From positions 62,001-126,000 of the forward strand of contig JBFLXY010000009.1 in assembly GCA_040757055.1 (NCBI GenBank): a stretch of 64,000 bases of DNA, written 5' to 3'. The position numbers and the translations under genes are program-made. The stretch is from JAJZRJ01 sp040757055 (GTDB lineage Bacteria > Desulfobacterota > Desulfobulbia > Desulfobulbales > Desulfurivibrionaceae). Below are positions 36,585-43,495 of the stretch, one piece after another; positions within the stretch are counted from its first letter, which is position 1, and the number at the start of each line of letters is the position of its first letter. The notes under the pieces were generated by a model that was not told the DNA's origin, searched no databases, and saw nothing but the letters and a program-made list of their open reading frames with translations.

Positions 36585-38678
36585 ATGGTCCAAAGCAGGC
36601 TCTCCAAGGCGGCATGCAGATGGAGCAGGCCGTTGCGCTACGGTTTTTACGGTCTGCTCGTCCTGCTCATGGCAAATTTGAACGCCCTGACCAGCCATTT
36701 TTTCCATCCTGAAATCCCCTATCTCGACGAGGCCCACGGCATCACCGGCGGCGTCATGGCGCTGCTGACCGGGATTCTCTGCTTTTTTTTCGAGAGGTTC
36801 GTCCAGCAGGAGGAAAGACGCAAAGAGGGCGAGGAAAGGAAACTCCGTCGGAACACCAGCCCCATCCCCTGGGTGCTGGCGCTGGTCTGGACCCTGCTGA
36901 CCGCCTCGCTGCTGGCCTGGTCCGTGTCCCACCGGCAGCAGGCCATGATGGCGCTGGCCCGCAGCACCGCCCGCACGGTGTTCGAGAAGGATCTGGTCTA
37001 CTACCGGTGGGCGGCCGGGCAGAAAGGGCTCTTTGTGCCGATTTCCGAAACGGCACCGCCCAATCCTTACCTGGAAGCCGTGGTGGAAAATCCCCGGGTG
37101 GTGACCACCTCGGGCCAGGAACTGGCCCTGGTCAATCCCGAGTACATGATCCGGCAGGTCTACGAGTTGCAGACATCGGAACAGAGGGCACTGGGGCACA
37201 TCACCAGCCTCAACCCCATCCGGCCGGCCAATGCCGCCGATCCCTGGGAACGCGAAGCCCTGGCTGCCTTCGAGCGCGGTGAAGACGAGGTCTGGACCAG
37301 GGAAAACATCAACGGCAAAGAGTATTTCCGGCTCATGCGGCCCATGGTTACCGAGAGCGGCTGCCTCAAGTGCCATGCCCGGCAAGGTTACGAGGCAGGG
37401 GACATCCGCGGCGGCATCAGCGTCTCCCTGCCCCTTGAAGAACCACTGGTCCTCTTTTACAAGGAAATTTTCATCCTCGCCGTCGCCTACGGCGCACTCT
37501 GGCTGCTCGGCCTGATGGGCATCTTTCTCGGTTCCTCCCGGGTGGCGGCGTCCATGCGGGAACGGGAGCTGGCAGAAGCCCGATTGCAGGCGATCATCGA
37601 CAACATGCTGGACGGGCTCATCACCCTGAGCGCGAAAGGCGAGATCCTGTCGCTGAACAGTGCCGCGGCCCGGATGTTCGGCTACGGCGAGGCCGAGGTG
37701 GCGGGGCGGGACATCCATCTGCTCATCCGTTTTCCCGGCAGTCGAGCGGCAGAGGGGGCGGGCGAGGCCGCTTCCGGCATCCGATCGGCCATGGGGACGG
37801 TGGCGGAATTCGCCGGCCTGCGCAAGGACGGCAGCTCGTTCCCCCTGGAGATATCGGTCAGTTCCATGCGCCGGGACAGCGAAACGGTCTACATCGTCAT
37901 GGGCCGCGATATCACGGAAGAGGAAATCCACAAGGCCGAGGCGCTGCGGGCCGGACAGATGGCGGCCATCGGCGAGCTGGCCGCCGGGGTGGCCCATGAG
38001 ATCAACAATCCCATCAACGGGATCATCAACTATTCCCAGGTCCTGCTGGACGAGATGGGTGAGGCCGGCGACAGCCGTTCACGGGATATCCTCACCAGGC
38101 TCATCAAGGAAGGAGAGCGGATCGCCACCATCGTCCGCAACCTCCTCACCTTTGCCCGGCAGCGCGACGGGGTGGCCGAAGAGGTGCAGCTCCGGATGGT
38201 CATTGTCGAGTGCGTGGACCTCCTGCTCTACCAGTTCAACAAGGATGGCACTACGGTGGAAATCGACGTGCCGGAGGACCTGCCCAGCCTGCAGGGCAAT
38301 CCCCAGCAGCTTCATCAGGTCTTTCTCAACCTGCTGACCAATTCCCGCTATGCCCTGAACCAGCGGTACAAAGGACACGATCCCGCCAAGCGCATCGCCA
38401 TCTGCAGCCGGCCGATCTGCCTCGGCGGCCGGCCGTTCCTCCGCACCACGGTCACCGACTGGGGCATCGGCATCCCGCAGAACATCATCGACCGGATATT
38501 CGACACCCTCTTTACCACCAAGCCGCCAGGCGAAGGCACCGGAGTGGGGCTCAGCATCAGCAAGGGACTGGTGCGGGATCACGGGGGGTATCTGGCCCTG
38601 GAGAGCGTCCCCGGCGATCACACCGTCGCCACCGTCGATCTGCCGGTGCGCTCCACCACGGGGAAAGGCGTTTGCTGA
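36585..38678 (+). CDS. Sensor histidine kinase with c-type haem (DUF3365-like) sensor and PAS domain
   Basis: A 697-residue membrane kinase. Hydrophobic helices lie near residues 20-38, 50-70 and 93-112. A periplasmic sensor of the DUF3365/Tll0287 kind follows and contains one haem-attachment motif, CLKCH at 260-264 (ESGCLKCHARQGYEAGDIRGG). A further helix is at about 295-318. Then come a PAS domain (about 330-450), HisKA with His471 (GVAHEINNPINGIINYSQ) and the ATPase domain (VTDWGIGIP, GTGVGLSISKG). It should sense redox state or a gas through covalently bound haem. A GGAG site precedes the ATG. No response regulator is adjacent. Confidence 0.88.
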   Translation: MVQSRLSKAACRWSRPLRYGFYGLLVLLMANLNALTSHFFHPEIPYLDEAHGITGGVMALLTGILCFFFERFVQQEERRKEGEERKLRRNTSPIPWVLALVWTLLTASLLAWSVSHRQQAMMALARSTARTVFEKDLVYYRWAAGQKGLFVPISETAPPNPYLEAVVENPRVVTTSGQELALVNPEYMIRQVYELQTSEQRALGHITSLNPIRPANAADPWEREALAAFERGEDEVWTRENINGKEYFRLMRPMVTESGCLKCHARQGYEAGDIRGGISVSLPLEEPLVLFYKEIFILAVAYGALWLLGLMGIFLGSSRVAASMRERELAEARLQAIIDNMLDGLITLSAKGEILSLNSAAARMFGYGEAEVAGRDIHLLIRFPGSRAAEGAGEAASGIRSAMGTVAEFAGLRKDGSSFPLEISVSSMRRDSETVYIVMGRDITEEEIHKAEALRAGQMAAIGELAAGVAHEINNPINGIINYSQVLLDEMGEAGDSRSRDILTRLIKEGERIATIVRNLLTFARQRDGVAEEVQLRMVIVECVDLLLYQFNKDGTTVEIDVPEDLPSLQGNPQQLHQVFLNLLTNSRYALNQRYKGHDPAKRIAICSRPICLGGRPFLRTTVTDWGIGIPQNIIDRIFDTLFTTKPPGEGTGVGLSISKGLVRDHGGYLALESVPGDHTVATVDLPVRSTTGKGVC

Positions 38679-38739
38679 ACCTGCGGAGGTCGCTCCTCCC
38701 CGAAAGGGCATGCGGTTGTCCGCAGCGGTTTCGCGCCGG

Positions 38740-39606
38740 CTATCCGGCCTGCCGCACCGTGTACTTTGCCACCAGATGGTCGGGGTAGTAGCTTTCCTTG
38801 GCCTGGCGAAGACCGGGGATGCCGAGGTCCTGCTCCCGGTTCACGAAGGCAAAACCGGTGAGGGCCTCCTTGGCGAACCAGTGGGTGATGAGCTGGCCCA
38901 GGCCCGCGATATCCGGCATGGCCTTTTCGAAATGCCATACGGCGGTATCCTGGGTGAGCGGCTCGGCGAGGGCGTAGGCCGCGATCCGGCCATCCACCCG
39001 GATGGCGCCGCCAATGCAGCCGAACTCCTCGCAATGTTCCATGGTTTCCTGGATGGCGGCGTCCTCGCCGGCCAGTTCCAGGTTCACCGCGCATTCCTTC
39101 ATCTCGCACCACTGGCTCTGCATGCCGAGGCATTCGGCGACGATCGCCGGCGAGAAGGGTTCGTACTCGCAGCGGTATTGGGCCACGCAGTTTTTGACGT
39201 GGTTGCGCTTCTTGGCGTATTTGCGGCCGCCCAGGGTGGCCAGGTCACGGGTCCGGTAGACGTAGTCGGCGTTGTCGCGGTCCTCTTCCACCTGCCAGCC
39301 GGCCTGCCGCAGCCGGTCTGCCTCCGGGCCGGGAATCCGCACCATACGGGAGAGGGGGGTGTGCTGCGCCACCTCCTCGATAGGCAGGGGGCCCACCGGC
39401 GGGCCGAAAAGCACCACCGGATCGCTGCCGCCCTTTTCCGTGACCCAGAAGAGCAGGGTATCCTCTGCCACCGAAAACCACACCGGCCGGGTGCGGCGCC
39501 AGGCAAAGAGGTTGGTGAAGGTCAGCTCCGAGATCACCGGCGGGTGCCGCTGCAGCAGGCCATGTACCAAGGGGCGCGATGCCAGGGTGAGTTGGTGTTT
39601 GTCCAT
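38740..39606 (-). CDS. DUF2156 (LPG-synthase C-terminal-like) acyltransferase-fold protein
   Basis: A 288-residue protein of the DUF2156 family, related to the GNAT-fold catalytic half of lysylphosphatidylglycerol synthase: ISELTFTNLFAWRR, KYAKKRNHVKNCV, GGAIRVDGRIAAYALAEPL, FAFVNREQDLGIPGLRQAK. There are no membrane helices, so it is not itself a complete lipid lysyltransferase. It probably transfers an aminoacyl or acyl group from an unknown donor. The ATG at 39606 is preferred to an in-frame start at 39804, which would overlap the upstream small gene. A hairpin precedes the start. Confidence 0.78.
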   Translation of the reverse strand: MDKHQLTLASRPLVHGLLQRHPPVISELTFTNLFAWRRTRPVWFSVAEDTLLFWVTEKGGSDPVVLFGPPVGPLPIEEVAQHTPLSRMVRIPGPEADRLRQAGWQVEEDRDNADYVYRTRDLATLGGRKYAKKRNHVKNCVAQYRCEYEPFSPAIVAECLGMQSQWCEMKECAVNLELAGEDAAIQETMEHCEEFGCIGGAIRVDGRIAAYALAEPLTQDTAVWHFEKAMPDIAGLGQLITHWFAKEALTGFAFVNREQDLGIPGLRQAKESYYPDHLVAKYTVRQAG

Positions 39607-39608
39607 GG

Positions 39609-39648
39609 AAAAGGGGATCTGCCCCCGGTGGATCGGGCTGCCGGGGGC
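39609..39648 (-). promoter_or_regulatory. GC-rich hairpin in the leader of the DUF2156 gene
   Basis: A perfect 8-bp inverted repeat (39621-39628 with 39641-39648, 12-base loop) lies between the small upstream gene and the DUF2156 ATG. On the minus strand a short TTTT follows after 8 bases. The G-rich right arm is the only Shine-Dalgarno-like sequence. It could attenuate transcription or hide the ribosome site. Confidence 0.4.
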
Positions 39649-39656
39649 TGCTGAGG

Positions 39657-39908
39657 TCAGTGGAGGGCCTCGATGTTCTTCTTGAGCTGGGCGATCTGCA
39701 AGCCGAGCGAGACGCATTGCCTGCCGGCCATGCAGGTTTCGGCTTCCGGCTCCTCGAGGAAGGTCTTCAATTCCTGGTCGCCCTTTCTGAGGTTCACCAC
39801 CCACGCCTTGTTGGCGGTGTCGTAGTCAATCCGGATATCGATGCCGCAGGCGCCGATGTCCGGAAAGACCTCGGTGATCTTTTTGCAGAGCTGTTCCTTG
39901 GTGTACAT
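39657..39908 (-). CDS. Small conserved-looking cysteine-containing protein
   Basis: An 83-residue soluble protein beginning MYTKEQLCKKITEVFPDIG. It has cysteines in the CGIDIRIDYD, ETCMAGRQC and N-terminal segments and a C-terminal helix QIAQLKKNIEAL. The ATG at 39908 has a strong AAAGGAGG site; the in-frame start at 39962 does not. I know no function for it. It lies upstream of, and in the same direction as, the DUF2156 gene. Confidence 0.7.
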   Translation of the reverse strand: MYTKEQLCKKITEVFPDIGACGIDIRIDYDTANKAWVVNLRKGDQELKTFLEEPEAETCMAGRQCVSLGLQIAQLKKNIEALH

Positions 39909-40033
39909 GATCCCCTCCTTTGCCCGACGGCGGTGGTCTCCCTCCTCCCATCCTGACAGCATTATAAACAGTGGCGTGGCGGAAGTAAACCGCGGCGGCG
40001 ATCGCTGCCATGACCGGCGCGCACGGCTCCTGC

Positions 40034-40062
40034 TTGCAATGGCGGGCCATTCGGTTTAAAGT
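40034..40062 (+). promoter_or_regulatory. Putative ispH promoter
   Basis: TTGCAA at 40034-40039, a 17-base spacer and TAAAGT at 40057-40062. It lies 52 bases before the ispH start codon, ahead of a pair of direct repeats. Confidence 0.45.
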
Positions 40063-40072
40063 GACCAGCCTG

Positions 40073-40112
40073 TTGTGTGATTCACCACCTAACATCTCGT
40101 GATTGTGTGATT
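40073..40112 (+). repeat. Pair of 10-bp direct repeats before ispH
   Basis: The decamer TTGTGTGATT occurs at 40073-40082 and again at 40103-40112, exactly 30 bases apart and just downstream of the putative promoter. The spacing is close to three helical turns, so both copies would face the same side of the DNA. It may be an operator; no regulator is assigned. Confidence 0.5.
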
Positions 40113-40114
40113 TC

Positions 40115-40948
40115 ATGGAAATCGTCTTAGCCAAGCATGCCGGCTTCTGCATGGGCGTGCGCCGGGCCGTGGAAACGACCATGGGGCTGGTGGAAAAGGG
40201 CCGCGGCCCCATTGCCACCTTTGGCCCCTTGATCCACAACCCGCAGGTTCTGGCCTTGCTGGAGCGCCAAGGGGTGCGGGTGCTCAAAGCAATTCCGGAC
40301 AAGGCCAGCGGCATCGTGGTGATCCGGGCGCATGGGGTGCCGCCGGAACAGAAGTCCCTGCTGGAGGCTTCCGGCGCCATTGTGGAGGACGCCACCTGCC
40401 CGCGGGTCCTGAAGGTGCAGGCGATCATCGCCCGCTACCGCAAGGAGGGCTGCACCACGGTGATCATCGGCGACCGCGATCATGCCGAGGTCATCGGCCT
40501 CATGGGCTATGCCGGCGCCACCTGCCAGGTGGTGAGCACCCTGGCCGAGGCCGAGGCGCTTGCACTCGCCGGCCCCTACATCATCGTCAGCCAGACCACC
40601 CAGGACGAGGTGATGTTCGAGCGGATCAGCGCCCGCATCCTCGAGCGTTTCCCCCAGGGCCGGCTCTTCAACACCATCTGCGATTCCACCCATAAGCGCC
40701 AGGAAGAGGTGCGCCAGATGTGCCGCGAGGTGCAGGCGCTCATCGTGGTGGGCGGCAAGACCAGCGCCAATACCAAGCGGCTGGCCGAGATCGCCGAAGG
40801 GCTCGGCGTGCCGGTTTTCCTGATCGAGACCGCGGCGGAACTCGACAGGGCGGCCCTGCGGCCTTTTGCCAAAGTCGGCGTTACCGCCGGCGCCTCCACC
40901 CCCACCTGGATCATCGAGCAGGTGGTGGACCTGCTCGCCTCCCTCTAG
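40115..40948 (+). CDS. ispH: 4-hydroxy-3-methylbut-2-enyl diphosphate reductase
   Basis: A 277-residue iron-sulfur enzyme that catalyses the last MEP-pathway step, making isopentenyl and dimethylallyl diphosphate. The three cluster cysteines lie in AGFCMGVRRAV (Cys12), EDATCPRV and NTICDSTHKRQEE. Also present are FGPLIHNPQV, IRAHGVPP and VTAGASTPTWII. It is not fused to ribosomal protein S1 as in some relatives. The ATG at 40115 is chosen over GTG 40103 because it gives the standard N-terminus. ftsY follows after 16 bases. Confidence 0.96.
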   Translation: MEIVLAKHAGFCMGVRRAVETTMGLVEKGRGPIATFGPLIHNPQVLALLERQGVRVLKAIPDKASGIVVIRAHGVPPEQKSLLEASGAIVEDATCPRVLKVQAIIARYRKEGCTTVIIGDRDHAEVIGLMGYAGATCQVVSTLAEAEALALAGPYIIVSQTTQDEVMFERISARILERFPQGRLFNTICDSTHKRQEEVRQMCREVQALIVVGGKTSANTKRLAEIAEGLGVPVFLIETAAELDRAALRPFAKVGVTAGASTPTWIIEQVVDLLASL

Positions 40949-40964
40949 CATACGTGTGACCCCC

Positions 40965-41987
40965 ATGCTGCAATGGTTCAGGAAAAAACTGGCGGGCGAC
41001 GCACCGGCCGAGACGCCGGCAACGAACGCTGCCGCGGCCGAGCCGGAATCGGGCTCCTTCTTCCAGCGGCTGCGCGAGCGGCTGGGCAAGAGCCGGGAGG
41101 CCCTGGTCAGCCGGGTCGATACCCTCTTCCTCGGCCGCAAGGTGATCGACGAGGAACTGCTCGACGAGCTGGAGGAGATCCTCATCACCGCCGATCTGGG
41201 CGTGGCCACGGTGCAGGAACTGCTCACCAAGACCCGCGAGCGGATCAAACGCGACCAGTTGAGCGACCCCCAGGCCCTGAAGGCGGTGCTCAAGCAGTTG
41301 ATCCAGGGCTATCTGGTCCAGGCCGAGCAGGGTGGCGCCCTCGCCATGCCCGAGTCCGGCCCCTTTGTCATCATGGTGCTGGGGGTCAACGGCGTGGGCA
41401 AGACCACCACCATTGGCAAGCTCGCCTACAAGTTCCGGCAGGCGGGCCGCAAGGTGCTGCTGGTGGCGGCCGATACCTTCCGGGCCGCGGCCATCGAGCA
41501 GCTCCAGGTGTGGGGCGACCGCATCGGCGTCGAGGTGGTGGCCCAGCAGCAGGGCGCCGACCCCTCCTCGGTGATCTACGACGCCCTCGACTATGCCCGG
41601 CCCCGCGACTTCGAGGTGATCATCATCGACACCGCCGGCCGCCTCCACACCAAGGTGAACCTCATGGAGGAACTCAAGAAGATCAAGCGGGTCATGGCCA
41701 GGCAGCTGCCCGGCGCGCCCCATGAGACCATGCTGGTGATCGACGCCACCACCGGCCAGAACGGCATTGCCCAGGCCCGCCAGTTCAACGAGGCGGTGGA
41801 GATAACCGGGCTGGCCCTCACCAAGCTGGACGGCACGGCCAAGGGCGGCATCGTGGTGAACATCTGCCGCGAATTCCAAATTCCCATCCGCTTCATCGGC
41901 ATCGGCGAGCAGATGGAAGACCTGCGCGACTTTGACCCGGCCCAGTTCGTTGAGGCCCTCTTCGGCAACAACGGGGGAACAGCGTGA
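40965..41987 (+). CDS. ftsY: Signal recognition particle receptor FtsY
   Basis: A 340-residue SRP GTPase that docks ribosome-nascent chains at the inner membrane. A short variable A-domain (MLQWFRKKLAG, then Ala/Glu-rich to about 25) precedes the N-domain (FFQRLRERLGKSREAL) and the G-domain: P-loop GVNGVGKTTTIGKLA, DTFRAAAIEQL, DTAGRLHTKVNLM and TKLDGTAKGG. The acidic region is short compared with E. coli. Its stop overlaps the GTG of the next gene. Confidence 0.96.
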   Translation: MLQWFRKKLAGDAPAETPATNAAAAEPESGSFFQRLRERLGKSREALVSRVDTLFLGRKVIDEELLDELEEILITADLGVATVQELLTKTRERIKRDQLSDPQALKAVLKQLIQGYLVQAEQGGALAMPESGPFVIMVLGVNGVGKTTTIGKLAYKFRQAGRKVLLVAADTFRAAAIEQLQVWGDRIGVEVVAQQQGADPSSVIYDALDYARPRDFEVIIIDTAGRLHTKVNLMEELKKIKRVMARQLPGAPHETMLVIDATTGQNGIAQARQFNEAVEITGLALTKLDGTAKGGIVVNICREFQIPIRFIGIGEQMEDLRDFDPAQFVEALFGNNGGTA

Positions 41988-42814
41988 TCGTCTATCACCG
42001 CCGGCAGGGGTCGTCGGGCTGCGGCGGCTGCCTGCTGATCGGCGTCCTGATCCTGCTCGCCTTGGGCGGCGCGCCCTTGCTGCTCAACGTCCTGGGCTTT
42101 CTGTTCGCCACTGGCCTCTTTACCATTTTGGCGCTCGTCGCCATCTTCCGTTTCTTCATTTACTACGCCCGCCGCCAGGCCAGCCGCTATGAGCGGAGCC
42201 AGACCGAAAGCCACAACCTCTTCGTCTTCCTCCTGGTGCGCATCCTGGTGCGCATCGCCCAACTGGACGGCACCATCACCAGGGCGGAAACTGCGGCCAT
42301 CACCAATTTCTTCCGCCTCCATCTCCGTTACACCCAGAGCCAGCTCTACTGGGTGAAGGATCTCATCAACGAGGCCACCACTTCCACCGAGTCCCTGGAG
42401 AGTCTGCTGGCGGAGTTCAAGGGCCGCTTTGCCTACGAGCCGCGGTTGATCCTGCTGGAGCTGGTCTACCAGGTGCTCTTCACCAACGAACGGGTATCGA
42501 ACGACGAACTGGCGACCCTGCAGCGCATTGCCGACTACCTCGACATCTCCGGGTACGACCACCAGGCGATCCGCGGCAAGTACATGGCCCGCTTCCATCA
42601 GGGCGCGGCCCGCGAAGACCGCTATTACGAGATTCTCGGCCTCTCGCCGGGTGCGCCCTTCGAGCAGGTCAAGAGCGCCTACCGTAAACTTTCCATGCAG
42701 TACCACCCGGACAAGGTGAACCATCTGGGCGAGGAGTTCCGGCGGGTGGCGGAGGAGAAGATGAAGGAGCTGAACGAGGCGTATCAGTTCCTCAGGAAAA
42801 AGTTCGGCCAGTAG
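41984..42814 (+). CDS. Membrane-anchored TerB-DnaJ protein (DjlA-like)
   Basis: A 276-residue protein starting at GTG in a GTGA overlap with ftsY. Two hydrophobic helices (about 16-36 and 40-60) follow a CGGC motif. A TerB-like helical domain fills about 75-195 (RIAQLDGTITRAETAAITNFF). A C-terminal J-domain (about 203-275) has YYEILGLSPGAPFEQVKSAY and the HPD triad in YHPDKVN. This is the DjlA layout, so it should recruit DnaK to the inner face of the membrane. Being coupled to ftsY, it may aid membrane-protein biogenesis. Confidence 0.85.
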   Translation: MIVYHRRQGSSGCGGCLLIGVLILLALGGAPLLLNVLGFLFATGLFTILALVAIFRFFIYYARRQASRYERSQTESHNLFVFLLVRILVRIAQLDGTITRAETAAITNFFRLHLRYTQSQLYWVKDLINEATTSTESLESLLAEFKGRFAYEPRLILLELVYQVLFTNERVSNDELATLQRIADYLDISGYDHQAIRGKYMARFHQGAAREDRYYEILGLSPGAPFEQVKSAYRKLSMQYHPDKVNHLGEEFRRVAEEKMKELNEAYQFLRKKFGQ

Positions 42815-42827
42815 GGGCGCGGCCCGG

Positions 42828-43277
42828 ATGATTGTCTTCGACCTGGCCTGTGCCTGCGGTTTTCAGTTCGAAGGGTGGTTCCGCGACCATGAGGATTTCA
42901 CGGCCCAGGGTCGGGCCGGTTTGTTGCAGTGCCCCGAGTGCGGCGGGGCCGCCATCCGCAAGATCCTCTCGCCGGTGGTCTCGGTGCGCAGTGGCGGGGA
43001 AAAAGGTGAACGGCTGGCTGCTGCGCTGCCGACACCGGAGGCAGCCGGGTTGGCCGTGAAGCTCCTCCGCGCCATGCATCAGTTGGTGGAAACCCACTGT
43101 GAGGACGTGGGCCACAAGCTGGCCCAGGAGGCGCTGAAGATCCATTACGGCGATGCCGAACCCCGCAACCTGCGCGGCCAGGCCACGCCGGAGGAAGAAC
43201 AGGTGCTGGAACGGGAAGGGATCGAACTCCTGAAGCTGCCAGTGCTGCCGCCGGAAGAGGACGGCATCCCCCAGTAA
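42828..43277 (+). CDS. DUF1178 family protein
   Basis: A 149-residue protein with the DUF1178 signature: an N-terminal zinc-ribbon-like part (MIVFDLACACGFQFEGWF, LLQCPECGG) and a C-terminal helix HCEDVGHKLAQEALKIHYGD. Function unknown. It lies 13 bases after the TerB-DnaJ gene on the same strand and ends at a hairpin terminator. Confidence 0.85.
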   Translation: MIVFDLACACGFQFEGWFRDHEDFTAQGRAGLLQCPECGGAAIRKILSPVVSVRSGGEKGERLAAALPTPEAAGLAVKLLRAMHQLVETHCEDVGHKLAQEALKIHYGDAEPRNLRGQATPEEEQVLEREGIELLKLPVLPPEEDGIPQ

Positions 43278-43280
43278 TCG

Positions 43281-43475
43281 TCAGCCGGCCGTCCGGCCGG
43301 AGAAATTTTTTTCCAGAAAGGCACATTCCGCTGGCGAGAGGTCGAAGCGGATCTGCGCCTCCTCGATGATCTGCCGCCGCGATTTGTCCGGGTGCTGCTG
43401 CACCGCCTCGCTGAGCCAGCAGAGGGCCCGCTTCATTTTGTCGCCCGGCGCCTGGATGGGGTTGATGTCGTCCAT
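43281..43475 (-). CDS. Small hypothetical protein downstream of glgB
   Basis: A 64-residue basic protein (MDDINPIQAPGDKMKRALCW... to FSGRTAG). Predicted helices include LCWLSEAVQQHP and RRQIIEEAQIRFDLSPAECAFL. It begins 20 bases after the glgB stop and ends 3 bases before the stop of the convergent DUF1178 gene. I do not recognise it. The last codons double as a terminator hairpin for the opposite strand. Confidence 0.6.
   Translation of the reverse strand: MDDINPIQAPGDKMKRALCWLSEAVQQHPDKSRRQIIEEAQIRFDLSPAECAFLEKNFSGRTAG
43285..43312 (+). terminator. Terminator of the ispH-ftsY-DUF1178 transcript
   Basis: A 6-bp all-GC stem (43285-43290 with 43295-43300, loop GTCC) is followed by AGAAA and seven T residues (43306-43312). 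It lies 7 bases past the DUF1178 stop and inside the 3' end of the convergent small gene. The five bases between stem and T-run make it slightly atypical. Confidence 0.55.
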
Positions 43476-43495
43476 GGGGTGCTGTCGAACCCGTA

